Shown in pieces: positions 55,020 to 63,703 of a stretch of DNA of 64,000 bases; position 1 is the stretch's first letter; every line of letters begins with the position of its first letter. This stretch comes from G963663365 sp963663365. GTDB taxonomy: Bacteria; Hinthialibacterota; Hinthialibacteria; Hinthialibacterales; G963663365. The translations under genes and the position numbers were made by a program. Location: NCBI GenBank assembly GCA_963663365.2, contig CAXXIH010000005.1:211946-275945 (forward strand), written 5' to 3'. Below the pieces are notes generated by a model, which ran no database searches, was not told where the DNA came from, and worked only from the letters and a program-made list of their open reading frames with translations.

Positions 55020-57443
55020 TCAATCCCCTCCATAATAAACCCAGCGCTTTGCGCCCCGCACTTGAACATAAGTCAGCGCTAAAACCAGAATGAATAAAAT
55101 CCACGCCATGGCCGAAGCGTAGCCCATGCGAAAATATCGAAATCCGTTATTGAAAAGGTGATAGACATAAAACAAAATCGAATCGGAGGGGATATCCCGG
55201 GTCATCACCATCGCTCGTGTAAACATCTGGAATGTGCCGATGATTCCGGTGACCAAATTGAAAAAAATGTATGGTGTAAGCATCGGCAGTGTAATAAACC
55301 GAAACCGCGAAAGCGCTCCGGCTCCATCGATAGACGACGATTCATAGAGGCTTTCGGGAATACCTTTTAATCCCGCCAACCAAATGATCATTCCCGCGCC
55401 CGCGCCCCATAGGCCCATAAGCACAAAACTCGGCTTGATCCATGCATCCCCCAACCAAAGCGGCGTGGGAATCCCGGTCCATTTTCCGATAGTCAGTTCA
55501 TAAACAGCCGTAATCGGACCGTTCTGCGGATGGAACAACCACTGCCAAAGAAGAGCGCTCGCGACCAAGGGAACAATCGCAGGGATATAATATAAAGTCC
55601 GGTACAGACGCATCCCCCGGACATTCAAATTCAATAGCAACGCGATTAGAAGAGAAACAAACATATTGAGAGGCACAGCCATCGCCATAAAAGCCGTATT
55701 TCCCAAACTGCGGTAAAAAAGAGGATCCTGACCGCTTAGGGCCTCCCGGTAATTATCCAGCCCCACAAAACGGGCGGGCGATAAAATACTGTAATCGCAA
55801 AACGAAAGCAGAATCGAAGCCACAATGGGCCCGGCGGTAAATAACAAAAATCCGAACAACCACGGTGAGGCCATCAAATACCCGGCCCAGGTATCGGTTT
55901 TTCGCAATCCCCTTCCCCGGCTTTTCCAGGCCACAATTCCCGCAAACACAGTCACCAGAATTGAAACAACACATACCGAGAAAGAGAAAATTGCCGGGCC
56001 GGTCAGTTTGAGTTCGGTCCGCTCCATATAATAATCATCTAATTGCTTATCGACCGTATACTCCGCCGCTCCAAATGCTTCATCGAATGTTGCATCGCCT
56101 TTCAAATAGCGGCGAATGGTCCGGCTTAACACATCGAAGAAAAGCCCACCGGCGGGCGATGGGCGAATCCCCCGTGTCTGAGGCAATTTAGAATAGAAAT
56201 ACTCCGCTGCTTGTTGATGTTGGGGATTGGGCAACTTGAACCGGGGATCCGCAAAGACAGTTTCGTTCACACGCTGGTTGCTGTGAAATCCGGAATAGAC
56301 AATATGATCCTTACCGTAGAGCTCATGGATAAACGCGAGCCAAGCCTCATTGCGGACCAAAACCGCTTCGGGTGAATTCATATACTTGATAAATTCCCAA
56401 GCCAATTCAGGGTCGCGAGAATCCGTAGGAATAACAAAACACAATCCGCCTGAATAGGAAATATCGGATGGCCCATCCGGTCCGGGAATCGGACCTACCC
56501 CAAGTTCAAAATCCGGAGCAAATGAGGCTGTGCGATACAGAACCCAATCCTCTTCAACATTCATTGCATAGCGGCCCATCAAGAAATCGTCGAACTCACG
56601 TTCCATTTCTTGTGGCGCAAGACGCAAAACGGATTCATACCCGCCGTAAAGATCGTACAATTTCCTAAAGAACTCACAGGTTTCCCGCATTGGTTCGGCA
56701 TCATATCCCACACGCCTGCCATTGCCGGGAAAAAAGTCATAACCCGCCGCCCAAACACAATGCAGCACATCATAGGCACAAAAAACATCCAGACGCCGCG
56801 AAGGCATCCATCCGCCTCGAACCAACTGCCCTTTTTCATCGTACTCGGTCAGTTTCTTGGAAAATTCCAATGCCTCCGCCCATGTCCGCGGCGCACGATC
56901 CGGCAAACCGGCTTCCCGAAAAAGTTTCCGGTTGTAGGCCATTGCAAAACAGTTCGTCCACGATGGTATGGCATACTGCCGCCCCTCAATGCGGCATTGT
57001 TCCCACGAAGAAGGAATATAGTCTTCTTTTTTTATGGCAAACTCGCTGTGGTCCTCACGGGCAAGAAACTCATCGAGCGGCATAAATGCTCCACGTGCCA
57101 CCCAATCGCCCACGGCATAGCGCTCAAACTGAAGAACATCCGGCGGAGCGCCACCCACAATAGCGCTTAGCAATTTTTGCGGATTCTCACACCGGCCATG
57201 CGCGAACATGGTGACTTCAACATCAGGATGAAGCGTTTCAAACTGATCTTTGCAGGCGATATATGCGTCACGGACATCGCCGATAACTGGCATTCCCCAA
57301 GCCTGTAATGCCCGCTTATCCGTCTTTAATGGAGATTCAAGAAAAAAAGGCGCAATAACTGCCACAACTAGTAATCCCAAGGCAATCGCCTTGGGATTTT
57401 CACCGATACGCTCTTTGCCATATTGCCAAATACTTCTCAACAC
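55020..57443 (-). CDS. ABC importer fusion: solute-binding protein plus MalF-type permease
   Basis: An 807-residue fusion. An N-terminal anchor helix (about 19-37) leads to a family-1 solute-binding domain (about 45-480: F-E-T-L-H-P-D-V-E-V, P-P-D-V-L-Q-F, Y-A-I-P-S-W-T, P-E-L-A-W-E-F-I-K-Y-M). Another helix follows (about 490-512), then a complete MalF-type permease (about 517-805) with the EAA loop L-Y-E-S-S-S-I-D-G-A-G-A-L-S-R. Normal CUT1 systems use a free or lipid-anchored binding protein, so covalent fusion means one binding domain per permease. GTG start at 57443 with GGGAG seven bases upstream. It is coupled to the MalG-type permease after it. The ATPase must come from elsewhere. Confidence 0.9.
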   Translation of the reverse strand: MLRSIWQYGKERIGENPKAIALGLLVVAVIAPFFLESPLKTDKRALQAWGMPVIGDVRDAYIACKDQFETLHPDVEVTMFAHGRCENPQKLLSAIVGGAPPDVLQFERYAVGDWVARGAFMPLDEFLAREDHSEFAIKKEDYIPSSWEQCRIEGRQYAIPSWTNCFAMAYNRKLFREAGLPDRAPRTWAEALEFSKKLTEYDEKGQLVRGGWMPSRRLDVFCAYDVLHCVWAAGYDFFPGNGRRVGYDAEPMRETCEFFRKLYDLYGGYESVLRLAPQEMEREFDDFLMGRYAMNVEEDWVLYRTASFAPDFELGVGPIPGPDGPSDISYSGGLCFVIPTDSRDPELAWEFIKYMNSPEAVLVRNEAWLAFIHELYGKDHIVYSGFHSNQRVNETVFADPRFKLPNPQHQQAAEYFYSKLPQTRGIRPSPAGGLFFDVLSRTIRRYLKGDATFDEAFGAAEYTVDKQLDDYYMERTELKLTGPAIFSFSVCVVSILVTVFAGIVAWKSRGRGLRKTDTWAGYLMASPWLFGFLLFTAGPIVASILLSFCDYSILSPARFVGLDNYREALSGQDPLFYRSLGNTAFMAMAVPLNMFVSLLIALLLNLNVRGMRLYRTLYYIPAIVPLVASALLWQWLFHPQNGPITAVYELTIGKWTGIPTPLWLGDAWIKPSFVLMGLWGAGAGMIIWLAGLKGIPESLYESSSIDGAGALSRFRFITLPMLTPYIFFNLVTGIIGTFQMFTRAMVMTRDIPSDSILFYVYHLFNNGFRYFRMGYASAMAWILFILVLALTYVQVRGAKRWVYYGGD

Positions 57444-57574
57444 AATTATCTCCCAGCAAGTTACACGAACAGGAATACTCTATGCCTGGATTTTGTAAAG
57501 TGGGTTGTAACCAATGAGGGATTGTTTTCATCATGCTTGTTTTTCGATAACATGGAATTGGAGAGTAATACAGC

Positions 57575-58180
57575 ATGACACTCAAAAAGATCACACGCTT
57601 CTTTGAATTACATCATGACAGTATGGCCGTTTTTCTAATAATGGCTGCCTTTGCCCTATTGCTGACTGGTTGCGGCAAACCCGATACAGATCAAGCCGCA
57701 TCGATTGAAGGACTTGAAAAGGCCCGCCGGCTGGCCCTTGCGCAGCAGTCCGAAACCGGCACCGTTTCCCCCGACGATAAGGTCGTAAAGACCGAGACCG
57801 AATGGCGCGAATCCCTCACCTCCGAGCAGTATCACATCCTGCGTGAGAAAGGCACTGAAAAAGCCCATACAGGCGCGTATTGGGACACTAAAACCCCGGG
57901 CATCTATCGATGTGCAGGCTGCGGTCAAGAACTCTTCAATTCAGAACACAAATTCGACTCCGGCACCGGCTGGCCCAGTTTTTGGCAACCGGTTGCCGCA
58001 GACAAAGTCGATGCCAAAACGGACCAGAGTCTCGGAATGATTCGTACTGAAGTTCTCTGTAGCCGTTGTGGCGGGCATTTGGGTCATGTCTTTAAGGATG
58101 GCCCCAAACCAACCGGCTTACGCTATTGTATCAACTCAGCCTCTCTCAAACTGCAAGAACACGAAAAATCCCCTGAATAA
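57575..58180 (+). CDS. msrB: Lipoprotein methionine-R-sulfoxide reductase
   Basis: A 201-residue MsrB. Lipobox L-L-T-G-C (Cys33) after a hydrophobic stretch, then a linker and the MsrB domain (about 78-192). Zinc-site cysteines are 113/116 (C-A-G-C) and 162/165 (C-S-R-C), and the catalytic cysteine is 185 in R-Y-C-I-N-S-A. It reduces methionine-R-sulfoxide in proteins, here in the envelope; electrons must come from an exported thioredoxin-like partner not seen in the window. GGAGAG lies about nine bases before the ATG at 57575. It is divergent from the ABC importer fusion. Confidence 0.93.
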   Translation: MTLKKITRFFELHHDSMAVFLIMAAFALLLTGCGKPDTDQAASIEGLEKARRLALAQQSETGTVSPDDKVVKTETEWRESLTSEQYHILREKGTEKAHTGAYWDTKTPGIYRCAGCGQELFNSEHKFDSGTGWPSFWQPVAADKVDAKTDQSLGMIRTEVLCSRCGGHLGHVFKDGPKPTGLRYCINSASLKLQEHEKSPE

Positions 58181-58326
58181 GTCTGAATCGAACTCCAATC
58201 CCGAAAATTCAGCCTTCGATTCATTTCCAAAGTCCCCAACAACCATATATACAAGCACGCCCAATTCCACGATAATTACGCCCATCGGTTATTTCTATTC
58301 AATTCCTGAAACGAGGAGCGACAATT

Positions 58327-59730
58327 ATGATGGCGCGTCTGATTCTTTGCATTTTTCTTGTACTATTCCTTCCGGTCAGTTTTGCGGTTGCCCAAGCGAC
58401 TGTCGAAAAAAGCACAATCCCCTTCGAGTCTGTTGATAAATGGATTGAGGCCCGCATTTTCGAAATCGACTTCCCGGGCGCGGACAGTAATTACAACGCC
58501 CTAACCGCCGCATCGGATGGCAAGATTTATGTGGGGATGAATACGCACAATACCTCGCTTAGCTGCCGCTTCTATTCGGTCGATCCCAAAACCGATGAAG
58601 TCAAACTCGTCGCTAAAATCGCCGATGTTTTGGGCGAGGATCCTGTCAAGCAGCTTCCGCAGGGGAAAATCCACACCCCGATGTATGAACATAAAGGCAA
58701 ACTCTGGTTCGCCACGCATACGTCTTTTTATGACGGCCCGCTTCCCGGCGTTAATACCGAAGGGAGAATCACCTATCAAGGCGGCCACCTTATGACCTAT
58801 GACCTCAAAACAGGTGAGTTTGAGGACTTGGGAAAAATCTTCGCCAATGAGGGTATCATCACGCTCAACCTCGACCGCGAAAACGAGATCATGTACGGCC
58901 TGACCTGGCCTTCGGGTTTATTCATCTCCTATGACATCACAACCAAAGACCTGCGTTATTGGGGTGCGGTCCAACAACGCGGCGAATGGGGACAACATCC
59001 TTTTGAATGGGACCGCATCTGCCGTACATTGGGAATCGATCCTGAGGGATATGTTTATGGCTCCACCATGGATGGTGCGGTCTGGCGTTGCGATCCCTCC
59101 GATCCTCGCCGTGTTCAGACTATTGAAGGCCTCGACCTCTCCCGTCTTCCGTTCAGTCAATCCGCTGAAGAAACCTTAAAAGGCGATTTCCAAAACAATT
59201 GGCGCGTCATCGAATGGAATCCCCTCACCAAGAGTTTCTGGGGTATCCATTTCGAATGCAGCACACTTTTTGAATTCAAACCCAAAGAAAACTACATCCG
59301 CGCTCTGGCCGAATTGCGCCCCCAAGCCTACCAGGGCATGCCCCGCAATCCTGAAATCAGCCAATTGGGATTCACCATCGGGCCGAAGAACACTGTATTC
59401 TATCTCGCGCACGGACCCGCACTCGAAATGAAAGACCGGCCTGAGGTGCAGAGCAATCTCTATCTGCTTACCTATAATATCGATACCGGCCAACTCACCA
59501 ACCACGGACCGATTCTATCCGCCAACAAACGCCGCGTCTATTTTTCGGAAAGCATCGCCATCGCCCCGGATAACCACATCTATACCGCCGCCTGGGTGGA
59601 AGTTATCGATCCGGACCGCATCCGCGAACTTTATGCCGCCCGCAAAGGCGGGGCTCCCGTGGAAACCGAAGCACTCGTTTACGAAATGGCCCTGGTCCAA
59701 CTGCCAACTTGGCAACAATTCGTGAAATGA
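58327..59730 (+). CDS. Secreted beta-propeller protein of unknown function
   Basis: A 467-residue secreted protein with a signal peptide (about 1-22, V-L-F-L-P-V-S-F-A-V-A-Q) and a repetitive propeller-like pattern: G-K-I-Y-V-G-M-N, L-M-T-Y-D-L-K-T-G-E, G-L-F-I-S-Y-D-I-T-T-K, G-Y-V-Y-G-S-T-M-D-G, L-L-T-Y-N-I-D-T-G. I do not recognise a specific family. Such proteins can bind or cleave glycans. GAGGAG lies about ten bases before the ATG at 58327. It is convergent with the URO-D-family gene at 59756, with 25 bases between the stops. Confidence 0.78.
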   Translation: MMARLILCIFLVLFLPVSFAVAQATVEKSTIPFESVDKWIEARIFEIDFPGADSNYNALTAASDGKIYVGMNTHNTSLSCRFYSVDPKTDEVKLVAKIADVLGEDPVKQLPQGKIHTPMYEHKGKLWFATHTSFYDGPLPGVNTEGRITYQGGHLMTYDLKTGEFEDLGKIFANEGIITLNLDRENEIMYGLTWPSGLFISYDITTKDLRYWGAVQQRGEWGQHPFEWDRICRTLGIDPEGYVYGSTMDGAVWRCDPSDPRRVQTIEGLDLSRLPFSQSAEETLKGDFQNNWRVIEWNPLTKSFWGIHFECSTLFEFKPKENYIRALAELRPQAYQGMPRNPEISQLGFTIGPKNTVFYLAHGPALEMKDRPEVQSNLYLLTYNIDTGQLTNHGPILSANKRRVYFSESIAIAPDNHIYTAAWVEVIDPDRIRELYAARKGGAPVETEALVYEMALVQLPTWQQFVK

Positions 59731-59755
59731 CTTTTCCGAATTGAATGACGCTTCC

Positions 59756-60844
59756 TTACCGTATCGGGTACTGTCCGTGCTCGTGCACGGTTTCACAAAA
59801 GGCGATTACGTTTTCAACCGGCGTGGCGGGTGTGATCTCGCTTGATGAACCGATAAAATGCCCGCCGCCCGGTGATGCGATGCGGATCAGCTCCCGTGTG
59901 GCCTCACGGACCTCTTCCGGTGTGCCCAATGGCAGCAACTGGGAACAATCCAAATTCCCAACCAATACCAAATGGTCACCATACTTTCGTTTTAAGTAAC
60001 CGATATCCATACCTGCCAGCGGTTCGATTGGATTCAAACCATCGATTCCCGCCTCAATCATGTCGTCCAGAATCTCCATCACATACCCATCGCTGTGATA
60101 GATCACTTTCATCCCCACTTCTTTACATGGGCGGATACTGGCTTCCATACAAGGAATAAACAATTCCCGCAAAATCTTCGGCGAAAAGATTGTCGCCCCT
60201 TTATAGGCGATATCATCGCCGAAAAAATAAATCGGTCCGAGTTTCGCCTCGGCATAAGCCTGGGCCACTTGCGCCGCCGCATCCCGCATTTTAACGAGTA
60301 GACGTTCCAAATCGGCCCGTGCGTCATAGAGTGCAATCGAAAACAATTCGATTCCCATCAAATCGTAACAGGCATGAAAACCGCACCCGGCGCAAGGAAC
60401 ATACAATGTTGAAGGAGCGAATTTCTCTACAAACGCCGCCGTTTCCGGCACCATCTTGTCATAGATTTCTTCGCGGCTGGGCACATCCGGTTCGAAGGTC
60501 TTTAAATCCTCAAGCGAGCGAATCGGCCGTTTGACCGTCCATTTCGACTGGCCTGTAACCTTGTTCTTGATATCCCCCTGTTCATCATATTCCGCCGCAC
60601 CGTCTTGATGCGCCGCAAATGAATATCCATACCCCCGGCACAAATCGATCCCGAGTTTGTGATAGACCTTAACCATCGCCGTATCGTAATCGTCACCGGC
60701 ATCCGAAAAATATTCCACAACCTCATGGTTATCGATGAAATCCCAAATCGGAACGCGGTCGCCTTCTTCAAAACAAAGCGATTTCTCCACACGGTCTACA
60801 AGTGCAGGATCAAGATCAACCGGCGCACGGATCAGACGCTCCAT
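59756..60844 (-). CDS. URO-D-family methyltransferase-like protein
   Basis: A 362-residue URO-D-fold protein: G-D-R-V-P-I-W-D-F near the N-terminus, C-A-G-C-G-F-H around residue 155, V-I-Y-H-S-D-G-Y and V-G-N-L-D-C in the C-terminal half. Relative to the MtaA zinc motif (H-x-C...C) it has H-S-D and L-D-C, so one cysteine is replaced. The start at 60844 has AGAGG upstream; the longer frame starts with TTG. It forms a pair with the next gene upstream (51 bases apart), also URO-D family. Methyl transfer from a methylated compound to a corrinoid or thiol is the likely class of reaction. Confidence 0.85.
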   Translation of the reverse strand: MERLIRAPVDLDPALVDRVEKSLCFEEGDRVPIWDFIDNHEVVEYFSDAGDDYDTAMVKVYHKLGIDLCRGYGYSFAAHQDGAAEYDEQGDIKNKVTGQSKWTVKRPIRSLEDLKTFEPDVPSREEIYDKMVPETAAFVEKFAPSTLYVPCAGCGFHACYDLMGIELFSIALYDARADLERLLVKMRDAAAQVAQAYAEAKLGPIYFFGDDIAYKGATIFSPKILRELFIPCMEASIRPCKEVGMKVIYHSDGYVMEILDDMIEAGIDGLNPIEPLAGMDIGYLKRKYGDHLVLVGNLDCSQLLPLGTPEEVREATRELIRIASPGGGHFIGSSSEITPATPVENVIAFCETVHEHGQYPIR

Positions 60845-60895
60845 CCTCAAACCTCTTTCGGGCTCACTTCCCGCAAATTATCGCAATACGCATCT

Positions 60896-61981
60896 TCAAC
60901 CATAAATACCGTACTTCAATGCCGCTTCATACATCGCCACAACATTTTCTGTTGGTGAGTTGTCCTGCAATTCGTGGGTGGGCGCCAGGCAATAACCATG
61001 CGTCGGCATCATGATTTCTAAGGTATGCCGCACATCGTCCACAACCTCATCCACCGTTCCATAGGCCACCGGCCCGGCCGTTGAAATACAACCGTGGAAT
61101 GCCAAACGCCCCCCGAAATGTTCCACAAGATATTCGGGAGACATATTCGTCGCTTCCGGCTGCAAGGTATCCACAGCATTCACACCCATTTCGATGAAGT
61201 CTTCATAGGCCCAGCTGCTCGAACCGCATGTATGAATCATCACCGGAAGATCGAACGATTTCGCCAAATCGATATAGTGCTGATGCCGGGGACGAATCTG
61301 CTTACGAAATAAATCCAGGCTGATCATTGGGGAATGTTGTGTCCCCAAATCCTCCCCCATCCATAAAAAGTTGATTGCGCCCTTGGCCGCTTCCAAGGTC
61401 CGCCGCATGACTTCGAGCATGACCGCCATCTTCCGGTCGATCAGACGTAACCCCGCTTCATTCTCCGATATCAAATCGACCAATACCGTCTCCATGGTGC
61501 GCAACATGCTTGTGCTGTTGATGATATCGCCCAGCCCCGCCCCACCGGCAAAGATCGCGTACCCGCCATATTGCTTGCAGAGTTCCGGCACCACGCTGTA
61601 GTCGTAATCATCCGGCGAAGGCATCGGCCACGCTTCGATCTCCTCTTCCTCCGCATCACCGAGCGGAAAATCGCAGTAGTCCATATATCCCCCACTCTCA
61701 TGCTCAATCCAACGACGGTGAATACCCCATTGCGGATCAACCTGGCGTTCGGGGATTTCCTCATGCAGACGCGGCCCGATATAGGGGGCCCCCACGCCGC
61801 GAATATCTACATGCAACGCCTGGCGCAGCCCTTCGTCATCATCGGAGCCAAGCCCAAAATGCGCTTTGAGCCTCCCGTCAATCCCGGGATTTGCCAAATA
61901 GTTAATCGGCACACGATCCGCCCGCTCTAGGGCCAATGTTTTCAATACACGTTCTTTCGATGCGAACTCACTACTGCTCAC
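60896..61981 (-). CDS. URO-D-family methyltransferase with intact H-x-C...C zinc motif
   Basis: A 361-residue URO-D-fold protein. The N-terminal A-D-R-V-P-I-N-Y and the C-terminal zinc motif are clear: M-I-H-T-C-G, then F-H-G-C-I-S-T about 55 residues later. Those are the three ligands used by MtaA/MtbA-type corrinoid:thiol methyltransferases. Of the four URO-D-family proteins in this window it is the only one with the complete motif. GTG start at 61981 with GGAAGAG close upstream. It heads the two-gene run with the gene at 59756. The partner corrinoid protein could be the one at 39091, about 22 kb away. Confidence 0.87.
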   Translation of the reverse strand: MSSSEFASKERVLKTLALERADRVPINYLANPGIDGRLKAHFGLGSDDDEGLRQALHVDIRGVGAPYIGPRLHEEIPERQVDPQWGIHRRWIEHESGGYMDYCDFPLGDAEEEEIEAWPMPSPDDYDYSVVPELCKQYGGYAIFAGGAGLGDIINSTSMLRTMETVLVDLISENEAGLRLIDRKMAVMLEVMRRTLEAAKGAINFLWMGEDLGTQHSPMISLDLFRKQIRPRHQHYIDLAKSFDLPVMIHTCGSSSWAYEDFIEMGVNAVDTLQPEATNMSPEYLVEHFGGRLAFHGCISTAGPVAYGTVDEVVDDVRHTLEIMMPTHGYCLAPTHELQDNSPTENVVAMYEAALKYGIYG

Positions 61982-62084
61982 AGGCTCTTCCTTCCAAATC
62001 AGTTAAAATTCAAATCATCGTAGTATACACATCTTTTGTCCCGCCAAACACGCCATTCGCATCCCCCCCATCTTCACAAAGGCT

Positions 62085-62245
62085 TCGTGCCTTTCATGAC
62101 TCTTTCGAACTTTCGTGGTTCAAATGGAATAATGGAATCGCTTCGCAGGGTGCGGACCAACAAAATCTTTTACACACACCCCGAAATCGTGAGGCGTTAG
62201 TCCCGCCGTGGCGGGATACTGCCTGGTCACAGGTGCAGGGTGCCG
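62085..62245 (+). repeat. Dispersed modular repeat, copy 12
   Basis: Module D (CTTCGTGCCTTTCATGACTC, TTTCGAACTTTCGTGGTTC, 62084), then module A (CGCAGGGTGCGGACC at about 62144, CCCCGAAATCGTGAGGCGTTAG, hairpin GTCCCGC-CGTG-GCGGGA around 62201-62217) and a second start of A (GCAGGGTGCCGAC at 62237). It lies in a divergent gap, the only copy found between two gene starts. Plus orientation. Bases 61982-62084 before it contain no recognised structure. Confidence 0.85.
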
Positions 62246-62395
62246 ACATGGCATCTTCTTTGAATACTCTTCGAAATAGACAAAGAATGATAATGATATC
62301 CACATTCAATAAATGACCGATTCCACACCAACCACCAATGGCACAAATTATTATTTTCATTAATGAATTGCATTATTTCAAATTATTTATAACTA

Positions 62396-62424
62396 TTGAC
62401 ATCCTCATACCTGCATGTTAGAAA
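62396..62424 (+). promoter_or_regulatory. Sigma70-type promoter for the alpha/beta hydrolase gene
   Basis: TTGACA (62396-62401, perfect -35), a 17-base spacer and TAGAAA (62419-62424, 4 of 6 of TATAAT). About 55 bases of A/T-rich sequence upstream resemble an UP element. Transcription would start near 62432, leaving a leader of about 90 bases before the ATG at 62525. Confidence 0.55.
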
Positions 62425-62524
62425 TTCGCGAATACAATACACACGGCCAACAAGGAAGCAGGTCTATTATAACACTTGCAAAAACATCATTTCGGAACTC
62501 GTGTAACACTTTAGGAGGATCAAA

Positions 62525-63454
62525 ATGAGCAAACTTATCATCGGTATCCATGGTCTGGCCAATAAGTCAAAACGTCCTGTCTTAGAGGGATGGTGGAAAA
62601 GCGCCATCGCGGAAGGCTTGAAAGCCAATTGCGCAGTCACAAAGCGATTCGATTACTACATGGTCTATTGGGCGGATCTGCTCTACAAAAATCCGCTGCA
62701 TGATGATCCAAATTTCAAGTTCGACAAACTCTATAACGACCAACCCTATATCAAAGCCAAACCTAAGGATTTAAAGGAATACAAAGATGGCTGGACCGAT
62801 GATGCCAGACGCGCGGCCGGAGAAATCGCCGGAGGCACACTGGATAAGATCAAACAATGGTTCGGTATCGATTTTCTCGCCGACAAAGTCATCGAAAAGG
62901 TAACCCGGGATTTAGATTTCTATTACGATGACAAGCGTAAAATAAAAAACCGCAAAGGTCAGTTGGAACTGGCAAGAAAAGTTCTGCGCGATGAGTTAAA
63001 AACAATCTTGTTGAAGTTCAAAGACCGCGAGCTAATGCTCATCGCACATTCCATGGGCTCGATCATCGCTTATGATGTGTTGCGTGACTTGGGACATGAT
63101 GGCACACCGCTCAAAATTCACAGCCTGGTGACCATCGGTTCACCATTAGGTCTCCCCCATGTAAAAGGCAAAATCATTCATGAACGAACCTATATTAAGC
63201 GCCCCAAAGACCGTGTTCGAACACCGACAATCGTTACGGATCAGTGGGTCAATTACGCGGATCGAAAAGATCCCGTCGCGCTTGATACCCACTTAAGCGA
63301 TGATTACAAACCGAACGATCTGGGCGTGCAGGTTCGCGATGATATCATCATTAACGATTACAAAACTCCAAAAGGAAAGCGAAATCACCACAAATCGTAC
63401 GGTTATCTGCGAACACCGGAAATCTCAGCCCTAATTGCAGATTTTATAAAATAG
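62525..63454 (+). CDS. Alpha/beta hydrolase (lipase/PGAP1-like)
   Basis: A 309-residue alpha/beta hydrolase. The oxyanion segment is I-I-G-I-H-G-L (5-11) and the nucleophile elbow A-H-S-M-G-S (Ser176), followed by S-L-V-T-I-G-S-P-L-G-L. A charged helical insertion with many Lys and Asp (about 75-150) separates the two. A His near D-T-H-L-S (about 259) could complete the triad. It has no signal peptide, so it acts inside the cell. AGGAGG lies directly before the ATG. The fold resembles DUF676/PGAP1-type lipases; the substrate is unknown. A strong-looking promoter lies upstream and a repeat copy downstream. Confidence 0.82.
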   Translation: MSKLIIGIHGLANKSKRPVLEGWWKSAIAEGLKANCAVTKRFDYYMVYWADLLYKNPLHDDPNFKFDKLYNDQPYIKAKPKDLKEYKDGWTDDARRAAGEIAGGTLDKIKQWFGIDFLADKVIEKVTRDLDFYYDDKRKIKNRKGQLELARKVLRDELKTILLKFKDRELMLIAHSMGSIIAYDVLRDLGHDGTPLKIHSLVTIGSPLGLPHVKGKIIHERTYIKRPKDRVRTPTIVTDQWVNYADRKDPVALDTHLSDDYKPNDLGVQVRDDIIINDYKTPKGKRNHHKSYGYLRTPEISALIADFIK

Positions 63455-63507
63455 ACATTTCCAATCCGCAGGTTGGCATTAGAACTGGTTTCAAAACACC
63501 GTCTAAT

Positions 63508-63700
63508 AAACATCAGCGGGAGGGCGAATCTCCTGATGAGCCGTTTATAGATACAAATACTACTCGTAGGGTGGGTGATTTCATTCACCGTTATCCCAAA
63601 TTAAAAAATAATCATGTATCTCTTACCGGGGTGGCAAGAGGCGGTAATAAAGTCCGCTCATTGCAAAGACTCCCCCTCCCCATCCACTGACTCCCCCCGC
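63508..63700 (+). repeat. Dispersed modular repeat, copy 13
   Basis: Partial B (GGGAGGGCGAATCTCC, 63515), a variant of hairpin F (GGTGGGTG-ATTT-CATTCACC at about 63570-63589), ATCATGTATCTCTTACC, then GGGGTGGCAAGAGGCGG (63628-63644) without the double-hairpin cassette, and CCCCATCCACTGACTCCC. It lies between convergent genes, and its end merges with the stop codon region of the TIGR01777 gene. Plus orientation. Confidence 0.82.
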
Positions 63701-63703
63701 CAA

